Assembly (NCBI RefSeq): GCF_020216525.1
Contig: NZ_JAIWOY010000006.1
Span: 124,001-188,000 of the forward strand
Source of the DNA: Nocardioides nematodiphilus
GTDB lineage: Bacteria > Actinomycetota > Actinomycetes > Propionibacteriales > Nocardioidaceae
DNA length: 64,000 nucleotides
Direction: 5' to 3'
Of the stretch, positions 44,524-52,852 are shown one piece after another. A program made the translations under genes and the position numbers. The notes beneath the pieces are model-generated. The model searched no databases. It was not told the DNA's origin and worked only from the letters and a program-made list of their open reading frames with translations. Position 1 is the stretch's first letter. The number at the start of each line of letters is the position of its first letter.

Positions 44524-45708
44524 TCAGCGGCGGTAGCGCACCAGCTGACCGGCCGGTGCCTGGCCCGTGCTCGGGTCGGTGCCCGAGAGCACGTTCTGGG
44601 TGACGTACAGGCCGCGTGGTGTCCACTCGACCTCACCCGGACCGGTGGTGTGGATGATGTCCTTCACCCGGGCCTTGCCGTGTCGGCCCAGCATCACCTT
44701 GGACACCACATCGCCGAAGAGCTGGGCGACGTACAGGTCCCCACGCGGGGTCACCGCGAGTCCCGTCGGGCCCAGCAGGCCGCGTGCGACCAGCCGAGGC
44801 TGCTTCGCGTGATGGGCGGCGTGGATCGCGAAGACACTGCCGCGGGCACCCAGCTGCGGTCCCTCGGGTCCGCCCGGCAGGCTGCTGACGTACACGGTCC
44901 CGTCGGAGCCCACCTCGACGTCGGTGGGGACGGGCTCGAAGTAGTACGTCGTTCCGACGAAGCACGGGTCGAGTCCCATGCCGGCTGCTGCGGGCGCGGT
45001 GATGACCAGGGGGATGGGAGGCAGCGTCGCCACGGTGCGGATGATCCGTCCGCTCGGCGACACCATCAGCAGGTCGTTGCCCCCGGCATCGGCGACGTAG
45101 GTCCAGCCGTTGCGCAGGGCATAGGTGGCGTAGGGGTGCGAGTCGACCCCTCCCGGAGAGATCGCCGGGCCGTTGTCTGCCGTCGGCCACTTCGCCAGGC
45201 AGGCGGCGTCCGTCGCGTTGCTCGGGTCAAGGTCCGCGAACCCGTACGTGGCGTGCTGGTCGGGGTTGTGCCGCACCTCGTACTGATGCAGGTCGGCGAT
45301 GGTGCGCGCATGGCCGGACCGAGTGAGCATCTTGAGCCAGCTGCCGCTGTTCTCGTGGGTCGTCTCGTCGCTCTGGGTGACCGTGAACAGCAGGTGCCGG
45401 CCCGCGAGCGAGAGACCGCCGACCTCGTAGCCGTGCGGCTCGGTGTAGATCGTCCTCTTCTTCCCGCTGGGACTGATCCGATCGATCTTGCCGGCGAAGT
45501 TCTCCGATACGTAGGCCGTGCCCTGCGGGCTCACGGCGGCTCGCAACGGTGACAACAGGCCGCGTGCCAGGACGTGGTGGCTCGCGTGGTGCGAGTGGTG
45601 GCCCGCATGGTGCGAGGCGTGGAGGGCGGACGCCGCGGGCGCTACCGCGAGCGTGGTGGCGACACCGACGGCCAAGGCCGCCGAGGTGAGCTGGGGGAAC
45701 TTCGACAT
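44524..45708 (-). CDS. Secreted ScyD/ScyE-family (beta-propeller-like) protein with His-rich N-terminus
   Basis: A 394-residue exported protein: signal peptide at 1-28 (ending ASA), then nine His in residues 30-45 (ASHHAGHHSHHASHH), then repeated propeller blades (AAVSPQGTAYVSENFAGKIDRISPSG, DVEVGSDGTVYVSSLPGG, GLAVTPRGDLYVAQLFGDV). ScyD/ScyE and virginiamycin-B-lyase-like proteins share this blade pattern; the function of the actinobacterial members is unknown. The His tract could bind Cu, Zn or Ni. ATG 45708 has GGGAGG 7 nt upstream. Confidence 0.8.
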   Translation of the reverse strand: MSKFPQLTSAALAVGVATTLAVAPAASALHASHHAGHHSHHASHHVLARGLLSPLRAAVSPQGTAYVSENFAGKIDRISPSGKKRTIYTEPHGYEVGGLSLAGRHLLFTVTQSDETTHENSGSWLKMLTRSGHARTIADLHQYEVRHNPDQHATYGFADLDPSNATDAACLAKWPTADNGPAISPGGVDSHPYATYALRNGWTYVADAGGNDLLMVSPSGRIIRTVATLPPIPLVITAPAAAGMGLDPCFVGTTYYFEPVPTDVEVGSDGTVYVSSLPGGPEGPQLGARGSVFAIHAAHHAKQPRLVARGLLGPTGLAVTPRGDLYVAQLFGDVVSKVMLGRHGKARVKDIIHTTGPGEVEWTPRGLYVTQNVLSGTDPSTGQAPAGQLVRYRR

Positions 45709-45826
45709 GCGGGTGCCTCCCTGGAGCAGAGATGAATACTCCTGAGGTTGCACCCGGCGGTCGCGGAGCTACATCCCCTGCTCTGGGTATTCGCCGGATA
45801 CGGCGAGGGGTATCCCGACGCTGCGA

Positions 45827-46306
45827 TCAGCGGATGTCGCAGGCCGGATTGTCCACGACCAGCTTGTCGGCGACGGTGTTCATCACGCGGCCGACCGCCT
45901 CGAAGTCGTCGGGGTCGCACAGGTCGACGAGATACTCGCGCACACCGGTGACGTGCAGCGGAGCAGCGGTCCGCAGCAGGTCCATGCCCTTGTCGGTGAG
46001 GTAGGCGTCCACACCGCGGCCGTCGACGCGCGAGGTGCGCCGCTCGACCAGGCCGGCCTTCTCCATCCGGGCGATGGTGTGGGTGACCCGCGAGCGCGAG
46101 TGGCCCATCGAGCTCGCCAGCTGCGCCATCCGCAGCACGCCCTCGGACTCCGAGAGACGGACGAGCATCTCGTACTCGGCCAGGGAGAGGTCGTGCTCCT
46201 GGCGCAGATCGGCGTCGAGCCGATCCAGCAGCAGCGTCATCCCCATCACGAGGCCGCGCCAGGACCGTTGCTGAGCGGCATCGAGCCAACGCGTTTCCTC
46301 ACTCAC
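45827..46306 (-). CDS. MarR family transcriptional regulator
   Basis: A 159-residue winged-helix regulator: dimer helix WRGLVMGMTLLLDRLDADL, recognition region LASSMGHSRSRVTHTIARMEKAGLV and wing RRTSRVDGRGVDAYLT, then a C-terminal helix. The GTG at 46306 has TAAACT 7 nt upstream (leaderless), and the palindrome ACTCAC-ccga-GTGAGT (46301-46316) covers both the start codon and -10, so it is probably autorepressed. A single Cys near the C-terminus could be redox-active. Targets may include the thiolase upstream or the secreted protein downstream; this is inference. Confidence 0.9.
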   Translation of the reverse strand: MSEETRWLDAAQQRSWRGLVMGMTLLLDRLDADLRQEHDLSLAEYEMLVRLSESEGVLRMAQLASSMGHSRSRVTHTIARMEKAGLVERRTSRVDGRGVDAYLTDKGMDLLRTAAPLHVTGVREYLVDLCDPDDFEAVGRVMNTVADKLVVDNPACDIR

Positions 46307-46316
46307 CCGAGTGAGT
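46301..46316. promoter_or_regulatory. Operator over the marR promoter
   Basis: ACTCAC-n4-GTGAGT, perfect 6-bp arms spanning the start codon and the leaderless -10 (TAAACT) of the MarR gene at 45827-46306. This geometry suits repression by its own product. Confidence 0.65.
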
Positions 46317-46366
46317 TTAAAGGGAGTTGGCCCGATGCCGTCTCACAGGTTCAAGAATTCACACGC

Positions 46367-47578
46367 TCACATGCGCTCGAGGATGAGCGCCATGCCCTGG
46401 CCGCCGCCGACGCACATGGTGATCAGGCCGGTCGACTTGTCGTGGAAGTCGAACGAGTTGAGCATCGTGTTCTGCAGGCGGGCGCCGGTCATGCCGAAGG
46501 GGTGGCCGACCGCGATGGCGCCGCCGTTGACGTTGAGGCGGTCGATGTCGATGCCGAGGTCCTGGTAGGACGGCACGACCTGCGCGGCGAAGGCCTCGTT
46601 GATCTCGACCAGGTCGATGTCGCCGATGGACATGCCGGCGTGCTTGAGCGCGTTGCGGGTCGCCTCGACCGGGCCCAGGCCCATGATCTCAGGGGAGAGG
46701 CCGGACACGCCGGTGGAGACGATCCGGGCGAGCGGCGTGAGGCCCAGCTCGGCTGCCTTGGTGTCGGACATGATCACCACGGCGGCCGCGCCGTCGTTGA
46801 GCGGGCAGGAGTTGCCGGCGGTGTTGACGCCGTTCTCGCGGAAGACCGGCTTGAGGCCGGCGATGCCCTCGTACGTGACGCCGGCGCGCGGGCCGTCGTC
46901 GGTGGACACGACGGTTCCGTCGGCGAGGGTGATCGGGGTGATCTCGCGCTCCCAGAAGCCGTTGTTGATCGCCTTCTCGGCGAGGTTCTGCGAGCGGACG
47001 GCGAACTCGTCGAGCTCCTTGCGGTCGAGGCCGCGCAGGGTGGCGACGTTCTCCGCGGTCTGGCCCATCGTGATGTAGACGTCGGGCACGAGGCCGGCGT
47101 CGCGCGGGTCGGTCCACTTCTCGTTGGAGGCGGCCAGCGCCTCGGTGCGCTTCATGGCGTCGGCCATCAGCGGGTTCTCGGCGCCGTTGATGTCGCTCAT
47201 GCCGTTCGCGAAGCGGGAGACCGCCTCGACGCCGGCCGAGATGAAGATGTCGCCCTCGCCGGCCTTGATCGCGTGGAAAGCCATCCGGGTGGTCTGCACC
47301 GAGGAGGAGCAGTAGCGGTTGACCGTCGCACCCGGCACCATGTCGAGGCCGAGCAGCGTGTTGACGACCTTGGCCATGTTGTTGCCGGCCTCGCCCGCGG
47401 GCTGGCCGTTGCCGAGGTAGACGTCCTCGATGCTGGTCGGGTCGAGCGCCGGGATCTTGTCCAGCGCGGCCTTGATGGCGAACGCCGCGAGGTCGTCCGG
47501 TCGGAAGTCCTTGAGCGAGCCCTTGAACGCCCGGCCGATCGGCGTACGGGCAACGGAAACGATGACGGCCTCAGGCAT
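46367..47578 (-). CDS. Acetyl-CoA C-acyltransferase (thiolase)
   Basis: A 403-residue thiolase of the FadA/degradative type. Catalytic C90 in NRYCSSSVQ, the oxyanion EINEAFAAQ, VNGGAIAVGHPFGMTG with the active-site His, and the second Cys in MCVGGGQGMA. It splits 3-ketoacyl-CoA or condenses acetyl-CoA. ATG 47578 has GGAG 6 nt upstream. Divergent from the thioesterase gene at 47721; the gap holds the dyad TACTGAACAGTA (47592-47603), a possible operator. No partner hydratase/dehydrogenase is adjacent. Confidence 0.93.
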   Translation of the reverse strand: MPEAVIVSVARTPIGRAFKGSLKDFRPDDLAAFAIKAALDKIPALDPTSIEDVYLGNGQPAGEAGNNMAKVVNTLLGLDMVPGATVNRYCSSSVQTTRMAFHAIKAGEGDIFISAGVEAVSRFANGMSDINGAENPLMADAMKRTEALAASNEKWTDPRDAGLVPDVYITMGQTAENVATLRGLDRKELDEFAVRSQNLAEKAINNGFWEREITPITLADGTVVSTDDGPRAGVTYEGIAGLKPVFRENGVNTAGNSCPLNDGAAAVVIMSDTKAAELGLTPLARIVSTGVSGLSPEIMGLGPVEATRNALKHAGMSIGDIDLVEINEAFAAQVVPSYQDLGIDIDRLNVNGGAIAVGHPFGMTGARLQNTMLNSFDFHDKSTGLITMCVGGGQGMALILERM

Positions 47579-47591
47579 GGCGCACTCCAGT

Positions 47592-47603
47592 TACTGAACA
47601 GTA
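47592..47603. promoter_or_regulatory. Dyad TACTG-aa-CAGTA upstream of the thiolase
   Basis: Perfect 5-bp arms 13 nt before the thiolase start. On the minus strand it reads TACTGTTCAGTA, and TACTGT could also serve as a -10. It may be an operator for a lipid-responsive repressor. Confidence 0.4.
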
Positions 47604-47720
47604 GGAATCGAGTGATGAGAACAATAGTGCCCGGCTGCCGGGTGCAGGGAAAGTGACCGGATAGTGCTCGTGCTTCGGGTGCGCGACCGGGGTCGGTGCG
47701 ACGTTTGCGAGGATCGGAGC

Positions 47721-48620
47721 GTGCGACACCGCTACGAGTGCCCGATGCGCTGGGCCGACCTCGACATGCTCGGCCACGTCAACAACGTCACCTACGTCGA
47801 CTACCTCCAAGAGGCGCGGGTCGACATGCTGCGTGTCCACGCCCGCAGCCCGATGACGGATCCGCTGGCCGAGGGCGTGCTCGTGGCCAGCCATCAGGTC
47901 ACCTACCTCGAGCCGCTGCTGTTCGACCACGCGCCGGTGTACGTCGACGTCTGGGTCACCGAGATCCGGGCCGCGTCGTTCACGATGGCGTACGAGATCT
48001 TCCGCGAGGGCCCTGCTGACGAGCACGGGGTCGCGGCGCGCACCGTCTACCTGCGGGCCTCGTCCGTGCTCACCCCGTACCTCTTCGCCGAGGCGTGCCC
48101 GCGGCGCCTGACGCCGGACGAGCGGTCCGCGCTCGAGGTCTACCTCCACCCCGAGGCCGTGCTGCACCCGCACCGGATCGAGGTCGGCGAGGCTCGCCCG
48201 ACCGAGCTGGGGCACTACCCGGTGAAGGTCCGCTTCTCCGACGTCGACGTCTACGGGCACGTCAACAACGTGAAGTTCTTCGAGTACTTCCAGGAGGGCC
48301 GCATCGCCATGATGGCCCGGCTGCGCGAGCAGGGCAGCGCCGCGCGCGACCTGCACATCGTGGTGGCGCAGGCCGACATGGCGTTCCGCGCCCCGATGGA
48401 GATGCGACCCGAGCCGTACGACCTGCACGTCTGGGTCGCCCGGGTCGGCTCCAAGTCGCTCGTCTTCGACGGTGAGATCGTCGATCACGCGGGGGAGAGC
48501 CCGCTCGTCCTGGCCCGCAGCCGGGTCGTGCTCGTCTTCTTCGATCTGGCCACCGGTCGCTCGGTCGCGCCGCCCGAGGATGTCCGCACGGCGCTCGAGG
48601 CGCTGACCCGGGAGCCGTGA
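47721..48620 (+). CDS. Acyl-CoA thioesterase, tandem hotdog domains
   Basis: A 299-residue protein made of two 4HBT-type hotdog folds in tandem. Each has the signature of this group: MRWADLDMLGHVNNVTYVDYLQEAR (residues about 9-33) and VRFSDVDVYGHVNNVKFFEYFQEGR (about 166-190), with Asp and His-x-Asn catalytic residues in both. It hydrolyses acyl-CoA to acid and CoA; chain length unknown. Divergent from the thiolase, suggesting a shared role in fatty acyl turnover. GTG 47721 is the best start, after a GAGGATCGGAGC purine stretch. Confidence 0.88.
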   Translation: MRHRYECPMRWADLDMLGHVNNVTYVDYLQEARVDMLRVHARSPMTDPLAEGVLVASHQVTYLEPLLFDHAPVYVDVWVTEIRAASFTMAYEIFREGPADEHGVAARTVYLRASSVLTPYLFAEACPRRLTPDERSALEVYLHPEAVLHPHRIEVGEARPTELGHYPVKVRFSDVDVYGHVNNVKFFEYFQEGRIAMMARLREQGSAARDLHIVVAQADMAFRAPMEMRPEPYDLHVWVARVGSKSLVFDGEIVDHAGESPLVLARSRVVLVFFDLATGRSVAPPEDVRTALEALTREP

Positions 48621-48656
48621 CGCGGGATCCCCGGGCGATGTGATTAGGCTGTGCCG

Positions 48657-50570
48657 GTGCCGAACGCCAGTGAGCCATCCGTACCGCCGACCGCTGACGG
48701 CACGGTGAGCGCACTCGAGAAGCCGCTGCCTGTCGAGGAGACCCAGTCCTGGTGGCGGGTCATGTGCCTCACCGGCCTCGACTACTTCTCGACCCTCGGC
48801 TACGCCCCGGGCATCGCGGCCCTCGCGGCCGGCGCGCTCTCGCCGATCGCGACCATCGTCCTGGTGGGTCTGACCCTCTTCGGCGCCCTGCCGGTCTATC
48901 GCCGCGTCGCGATCGAGTCCCCGCACGGCGAGGGCTCGGTCGCGATGCTGGAGAAGCTGCTGGCGTCATGGAAGGGCAAGCTGCTCGTTCTCGCGCTGCT
49001 CGGCTTCGCCGCGACCAGCTGGGTCATCACGATGACGCTGAGCGCCGCCGACGCCGCCGCTCACGTCGCGCTCAACCCCGCGGTGCCGAGCATCATCGCC
49101 GACCACCCGCTGTGGGTGACGCTGTTCCTCCTCGCCGGTCTCGGCGCGGTCTTCTTCCGAGGCTTCTCCGAGGCCATCGGCATCGCCGTGGTGCTCGTGG
49201 CCGTGTACCTGGGGCTCAACGTCGTCGTCATCGTCGACGCCATCTACCAGGTCGCGATCAACCCGGATCGGATCGGGGACTGGCACGCCAGGCTCTTCGA
49301 CGAGCACGCCAACGTGTTCGCGATGGTCGGCGTCGCGCTGCTCCTCTTCCCCAAGCTCGCGCTCGGCATGTCCGGCTTCGAGACCGGCGTCGCGGTGATG
49401 CCGCAGATCAAGGGCGACCCGACCGACACCGAGAAGAAGCCCCTCGGCCGGATCCGCGGGGCCCACAAGCTCCTCACCACCGCCGCGCTCATCATGAGCG
49501 TCCTGCTGATCTTCAGCTCCTTCGCGACCGCGGTCCTGATCAAGCAGGCCGATCTCGAGCCCGGCGGACCGGCCAACGGCCGCGCGCTCGCGTACATCGC
49601 CCACCAGTATCTGGGCAGCGCCTTCGGGTCGATCTACGACATCTCCACGATCTCGATCCTGTGGTTCGCCGGCGCCTCGGCGATGGCCGGCATGCTCAAC
49701 CTGATCCCGCGCTACCTGCCGAAGTACGGCATGTCGCCGGAGTGGGCCGGCGCCACCCGCCCGCTCGCCGTGATCATCACGATCGTCGCCTTCATCATCA
49801 CGATCAAGTTCGACGCCAGCGTCGACGCCCAGGGCGGCGCGTACGCCACCGGTGTCCTCGTGCTGATGACCTCGGCGGCGGTGGCCGTCACGCTGTCGGC
49901 ATGGCGCAAGCGCAAGAAGCGCAAGACCCTCGGATTCGGACTGATCGCGGCGGTGTTCATCTACACCACCGGGGTCAACATGCTCGAGCGTCCCGACGGT
50001 GTGAAGATCTCCGCCGCCTTCATCGGCGTCATCGTGCTGGTCTCGGCGCTGTCGCGGATCAGGCGTGGCTTCGAGCTGCGCGTCGACAGCCTCGAGCTGG
50101 ACGCGAAGGCGCAGAAGTTCGTCCGCGACACCGCGCGTCGCCGCATCCGCCTGATCGCGATCGACCCCGACCGGGTCAACGACAGCGACTACGACGACAA
50201 GATGCGCCAGACCGTGCAGGACAACGAGCTGCCCGACGGTGACGCGATCTTCGTCGAGGTGACGATCACCGACCCCTCGGACTTCCAGGGCCACATCCAG
50301 GTGCGTGGCTGCATCGCCAACGGTCAGCACCGGGTGCTGCGGATGTCCGCGCCGTCGGTGCCGAACGCGCTGGCCGCGCTGACGCTGTACGTGCGCGACC
50401 GCAGCGGGGTCATCCCGCACATCTACTTCGAGTGGACCGAGGGCGGGCCGGTGAAGAACATGCTGAGCTTCTTCTTCTTCGGTGTCGGCGAGGTCGCGCC
50501 GATCACCCGCGAGGTGCTGCGCCGCGCCGAGCCGGATCGCTCACGGCGTCCGCACGTGCACGTCGGCTGA
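48657..50570 (+). CDS. APC superfamily permease with C-terminal cytosolic domain
   Basis: A 637-residue protein with about 12 helices (38-475) and a 165-residue hydrophilic C-terminal domain. The first helix segment [22 protein letters not shown] shows the broken-helix glycine pattern of APC transporters; an [12 protein letters not shown] loop follows. Length and the soluble tail resemble KimA-type potassium or amino-acid transporters, but I cannot choose a substrate. GTG 48657 has TAGGCT 6 nt upstream; the GTG at 48651 abuts the -10 and is unlikely. Its last 30 bp overlap the convergent sigma factor gene. Confidence 0.82.
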   Translation: MPNASEPSVPPTADGTVSALEKPLPVEETQSWWRVMCLTGLDYFSTLGYAPGIAALAAGALSPIATIVLVGLTLFGALPVYRRVAIESPHGEGSVAMLEKLLASWKGKLLVLALLGFAATSWVITMTLSAADAAAHVALNPAVPSIIADHPLWVTLFLLAGLGAVFFRGFSEAIGIAVVLVAVYLGLNVVVIVDAIYQVAINPDRIGDWHARLFDEHANVFAMVGVALLLFPKLALGMSGFETGVAVMPQIKGDPTDTEKKPLGRIRGAHKLLTTAALIMSVLLIFSSFATAVLIKQADLEPGGPANGRALAYIAHQYLGSAFGSIYDISTISILWFAGASAMAGMLNLIPRYLPKYGMSPEWAGATRPLAVIITIVAFIITIKFDASVDAQGGAYATGVLVLMTSAAVAVTLSAWRKRKKRKTLGFGLIAAVFIYTTGVNMLERPDGVKISAAFIGVIVLVSALSRIRRGFELRVDSLELDAKAQKFVRDTARRRIRLIAIDPDRVNDSDYDDKMRQTVQDNELPDGDAIFVEVTITDPSDFQGHIQVRGCIANGQHRVLRMSAPSVPNALAALTLYVRDRSGVIPHIYFEWTEGGPVKNMLSFFFFGVGEVAPITREVLRRAEPDRSRRPHVHVG

Positions 50571-51167
50571 CGGCGCCGTCCGTGCCGGGCGCTCCGCGCC
50601 GGCCTCCGCCACGCCGAGGATCCCGCGCAACCGCTTGAGGGCCCGATGCCGCGCCACGCGGACGGAGACCGCGCTCATCCCCAGCGCCACGCAGGTGGCG
50701 GCGACGTCCAGTCCGATCACCTCGAGGCAGACCATCACGTCGCGCTCGCGCGCGCTGAGCTGCGCCAGCGCCCGGTGGACCCAGTCCTGCTCGGGGACCG
50801 TCGCGTCGGGGCCGGCGACGGCGTCGGCGTGGGACTCGAGGTCGGCGTGCGCGAGAGGCGAGGTGGCCCGCCGTCCGCTGCGCCGGCGGGCGTTGGCGGC
50901 GTGGTGCCGGGCGATCCCGAAGAGCCAGCCGCCGAACTCCTCGCCGGTGCCGCGGAAGTCGTGGATCTTGTCCGCCGCGGTCACCCAGGCCTCGTGGCTC
51001 AGGTCCTCGGCCGACACGGACGCGTCGACAGGCGAGCGGTGCTGCAGCCACAGCACGAGACGCCCGGCATGTGCTCGGTAGAGCTCACGCCAGGCGTCAG
51101 GGTCGCCCTGCTTCGCCGCGGACACGACCGGGTCGTCCCGATCGTGCCGGCGGCCCGACGAGGTCAC
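50541..51167 (-). CDS. ECF-type RNA polymerase sigma factor
   Basis: A 208-residue sigma-70-like protein: region 2 (about 17-85; [58 protein letters not shown]) and region 4 (about 130-185; [49 protein letters not shown]). The GTG at 51167 overlaps the stop of the upstream membrane-protein gene (GTGA). In most ECF operons the sigma gene comes first and the anti-sigma follows; here the order is reversed. Convergent overlap of 30 bp with the APC permease. Confidence 0.9.
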   Translation of the reverse strand: MTSSGRRHDRDDPVVSAAKQGDPDAWRELYRAHAGRLVLWLQHRSPVDASVSAEDLSHEAWVTAADKIHDFRGTGEEFGGWLFGIARHHAANARRRSGRRATSPLAHADLESHADAVAGPDATVPEQDWVHRALAQLSARERDVMVCLEVIGLDVAATCVALGMSAVSVRVARHRALKRLRGILGVAEAGAERPARTAPSADVHVRTP

Positions 51168-51838
51168 GGCGGGCTGGACTCCTCGGAGCGGGTGCGGTGG
51201 TGGGCGCGCGGATGGCCGGCGTGCGTCCCGGGGGACCCGTCGCCGGCGTGCAGGTGGGGAGTCCCCGGTCCGGGGATCCCGCCGTGGTCGAAGCCCCCGC
51301 CGTGGTCGTACCCGCGATCGGGGAGTGCGGACGGGCCGCCCCACGAGCCGGCCGGACGCCGGACGTGATGGTGGCGGCGGTGCGGATGCCTCGAAGCGTG
51401 CGCCGGCGCCGAGGCGGCGTGCGGCGCGGTATGGAAGAGGTCGCCGAGGGACGGTGGCAGCAGCCCTGCCCGGTGGGTGGGATGAACGCCCGGCGCCTCC
51501 GACGTGGGGTGGGAGGCGCCGGGCGTCCGCGTAGCCGGCGGCCAGGAGTCGGGCGTGGGCCCTGAACTGGCCTGCGGGGTGGGCGTCACGACGGTGTGGG
51601 GGTGGGGCGCGGGGCGCGCTGGGAGGAGACTCCCGGGGACGGCGCCGGCGGCCCATGTCGTGGTCGCCACCGCGGCTACCCCTGCTGCCGCGAGGAGCAC
51701 CTTCATCGACGACGCCCGAGAAGACGTCGCTGCCGGTGCGCTCGCGGAGCTGAGGGAGACCAGCTGATCGAGCAGCACGGCATCAGGCTCCAGCGTCGGA
51801 ACCTCGACGCGGAGCCGGGGGATGCCGTACGGGCTCAT
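51164..51838 (-). CDS. Single-pass membrane protein with Pro/His-rich exterior, co-encoded with ECF sigma
   Basis: A 224-residue protein: short cytosolic part of about 45 residues (RLRVEVPTLEPDAVLLDQLVSL), one transmembrane helix (about 46-66), then an extracytoplasmic region very rich in Pro, His, Ser and Gly (for example HRRHHHVRR and DHGGGFDHGG). It overlaps the sigma gene by 4 bp, so it may be an unusual anti-sigma factor or sensor; no zinc HxxxCxxC motif is present. ATG 51838 is preceded by a weak ribosome site. A possible ECF promoter lies at 51922-51946. Confidence 0.65.
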   Translation of the reverse strand: MSPYGIPRLRVEVPTLEPDAVLLDQLVSLSSASAPAATSSRASSMKVLLAAAGVAAVATTTWAAGAVPGSLLPARPAPHPHTVVTPTPQASSGPTPDSWPPATRTPGASHPTSEAPGVHPTHRAGLLPPSLGDLFHTAPHAASAPAHASRHPHRRHHHVRRPAGSWGGPSALPDRGYDHGGGFDHGGIPGPGTPHLHAGDGSPGTHAGHPRAHHRTRSEESSPP

Positions 51839-51921
51839 GGACTGGTCCTGCCTGGTGAGGTGCTCGGCAGCGGGGGAGATGGTCGGTGGTTCCCCGCGGG
51901 CTGCCCTGTCACCCCTGACTT

Positions 51922-51946
51922 GTCGCCGGATCATCGGGTCGTTACA
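51922..51946 (-). promoter_or_regulatory. Possible ECF-type promoter of the membrane protein/sigma operon
   Basis: On the minus strand, TGTAAC (51946-51941), 15 nt, then CGAC (51925-51922), about 80 nt before the ATG at 51838. TGTAAC/CGTAAC with a 15-16 bp spacer is seen at some actinobacterial ECF promoters; autoregulation is inference. Confidence 0.3.
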
Positions 51947-51979
51947 CCCGGTCCACAACTTCTCGAAAGGAATGCGCGC

Positions 51980-52345
51980 TCAGGCGTTGACCATGAAGTC
52001 CGCGGCGCGCACGACATACTCCCAGAACGCGGCGTCCTGCTCGGGGGTGAGGGCGGCCGCGTCGAGGCCGTCGCGGAAGTGCTTGAGCCAGTGGTCCTTG
52101 GCTTCGTGGGTGACCTCGAAGGGAGCGTGCCGCATCCGCAGCCGCGGATGACCGCGGAGCTCGCCGTACGTCGTCGGGCCACCCCAGTACTGGCACAGGA
52201 ACAGGAAGAACCGCTCCTCGGCCGGACCGAGGTCCTCCTCGGGATACATCGGGCGCAGCAGCTCATCCTCGGCGACCCCGGCGTAGAAGGTGGACACGAT
52301 CGTGCGGATCGTGCCCGCGCCGCCGATCTCGTCGTAGAAGGTCAC
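51980..52345 (-). CDS. glbO: Group II truncated haemoglobin (GlbO/trHbO-type)
   Basis: A 121-residue 2-on-2 globin. Features: FYDEIGGAGTIRTIVSTFYAGVAED with B10 Tyr, FFLFLCQYWGGPTTY (E-helix and Trp), and GHPRLRMRHAPF with the proximal His F8. Group II forms bind oxygen or NO and protect against oxidative or nitrosative stress. GTG 52345 is preceded by CACAAT and 6 nt, the same spacing as at the flavoprotein gene 9185. Divergent from the OsmC gene with 59 bp between starts. Confidence 0.92.
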   Translation of the reverse strand: MTFYDEIGGAGTIRTIVSTFYAGVAEDELLRPMYPEEDLGPAEERFFLFLCQYWGGPTTYGELRGHPRLRMRHAPFEVTHEAKDHWLKHFRDGLDAAALTPEQDAAFWEYVVRAADFMVNA

Positions 52346-52404
52346 CGGTCCATTGTGCGGGGTGGTGGTTGTGGGCGGTGAGCCAGCCCGGTTGGATGGG
52401 GGAC

Positions 52405-52833
52405 ATGGCTACTACTCGCACCGCAACCACCGTCTGGGAAGGCACCCTCTTCGAGGGCGCCGGCAAGGTCACCCTCGACTCCTCCGGTCTGGGCACCTAC
52501 GACGTCTCCTGGCCGTCTCGCGCCGAGGACGCCAACGGCAAGACCTCCCCCGAGGAGCTCATCGCCGCGGCGCACTCCTCCTGCTTCTCCATGGCCTTCT
52601 CCAACGGCCTGGCCAAGAACGAGACCCCGGCGACCTCGCTGACCGTCTCGGCCGACGTCGAGTTCACCCCCGGCACCGGCATCACCGCCATCAAGCTCAC
52701 CGTCCGCGGCGTGGTCGACGGCCTCGACAACGACACGTTCGTCGAGCTCGCCCAGGCCGCCAAGGAGGGCTGCCCCGTCTCGCAGGCGCTCGCCGGCGTC
52801 AAGAACATCACCCTGGACGCGGCACTCGCCTGA
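52405..52833 (+). CDS. osmC: OsmC family peroxiredoxin
   Basis: A 142-residue hydroperoxide reductase of the OsmC/Ohr superfamily with both redox cysteines: HSSCFSMAFSNGLAKN (peroxidatic, helix) and KEGCPVSQALAG (resolving). TTVWEGTLFEGAGKVTLDSS is the typical OsmC N-terminus. It reduces organic peroxides with thiols or lipoyl proteins. ATG 52405 has GGGGGAC just upstream. Beside the truncated haemoglobin, it forms a small oxidative-stress locus. Confidence 0.92.
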   Translation: MATTRTATTVWEGTLFEGAGKVTLDSSGLGTYDVSWPSRAEDANGKTSPEELIAAAHSSCFSMAFSNGLAKNETPATSLTVSADVEFTPGTGITAIKLTVRGVVDGLDNDTFVELAQAAKEGCPVSQALAGVKNITLDAALA

Positions 52834-52852
52834 TCCGCGGGGTCGGCGGCCT

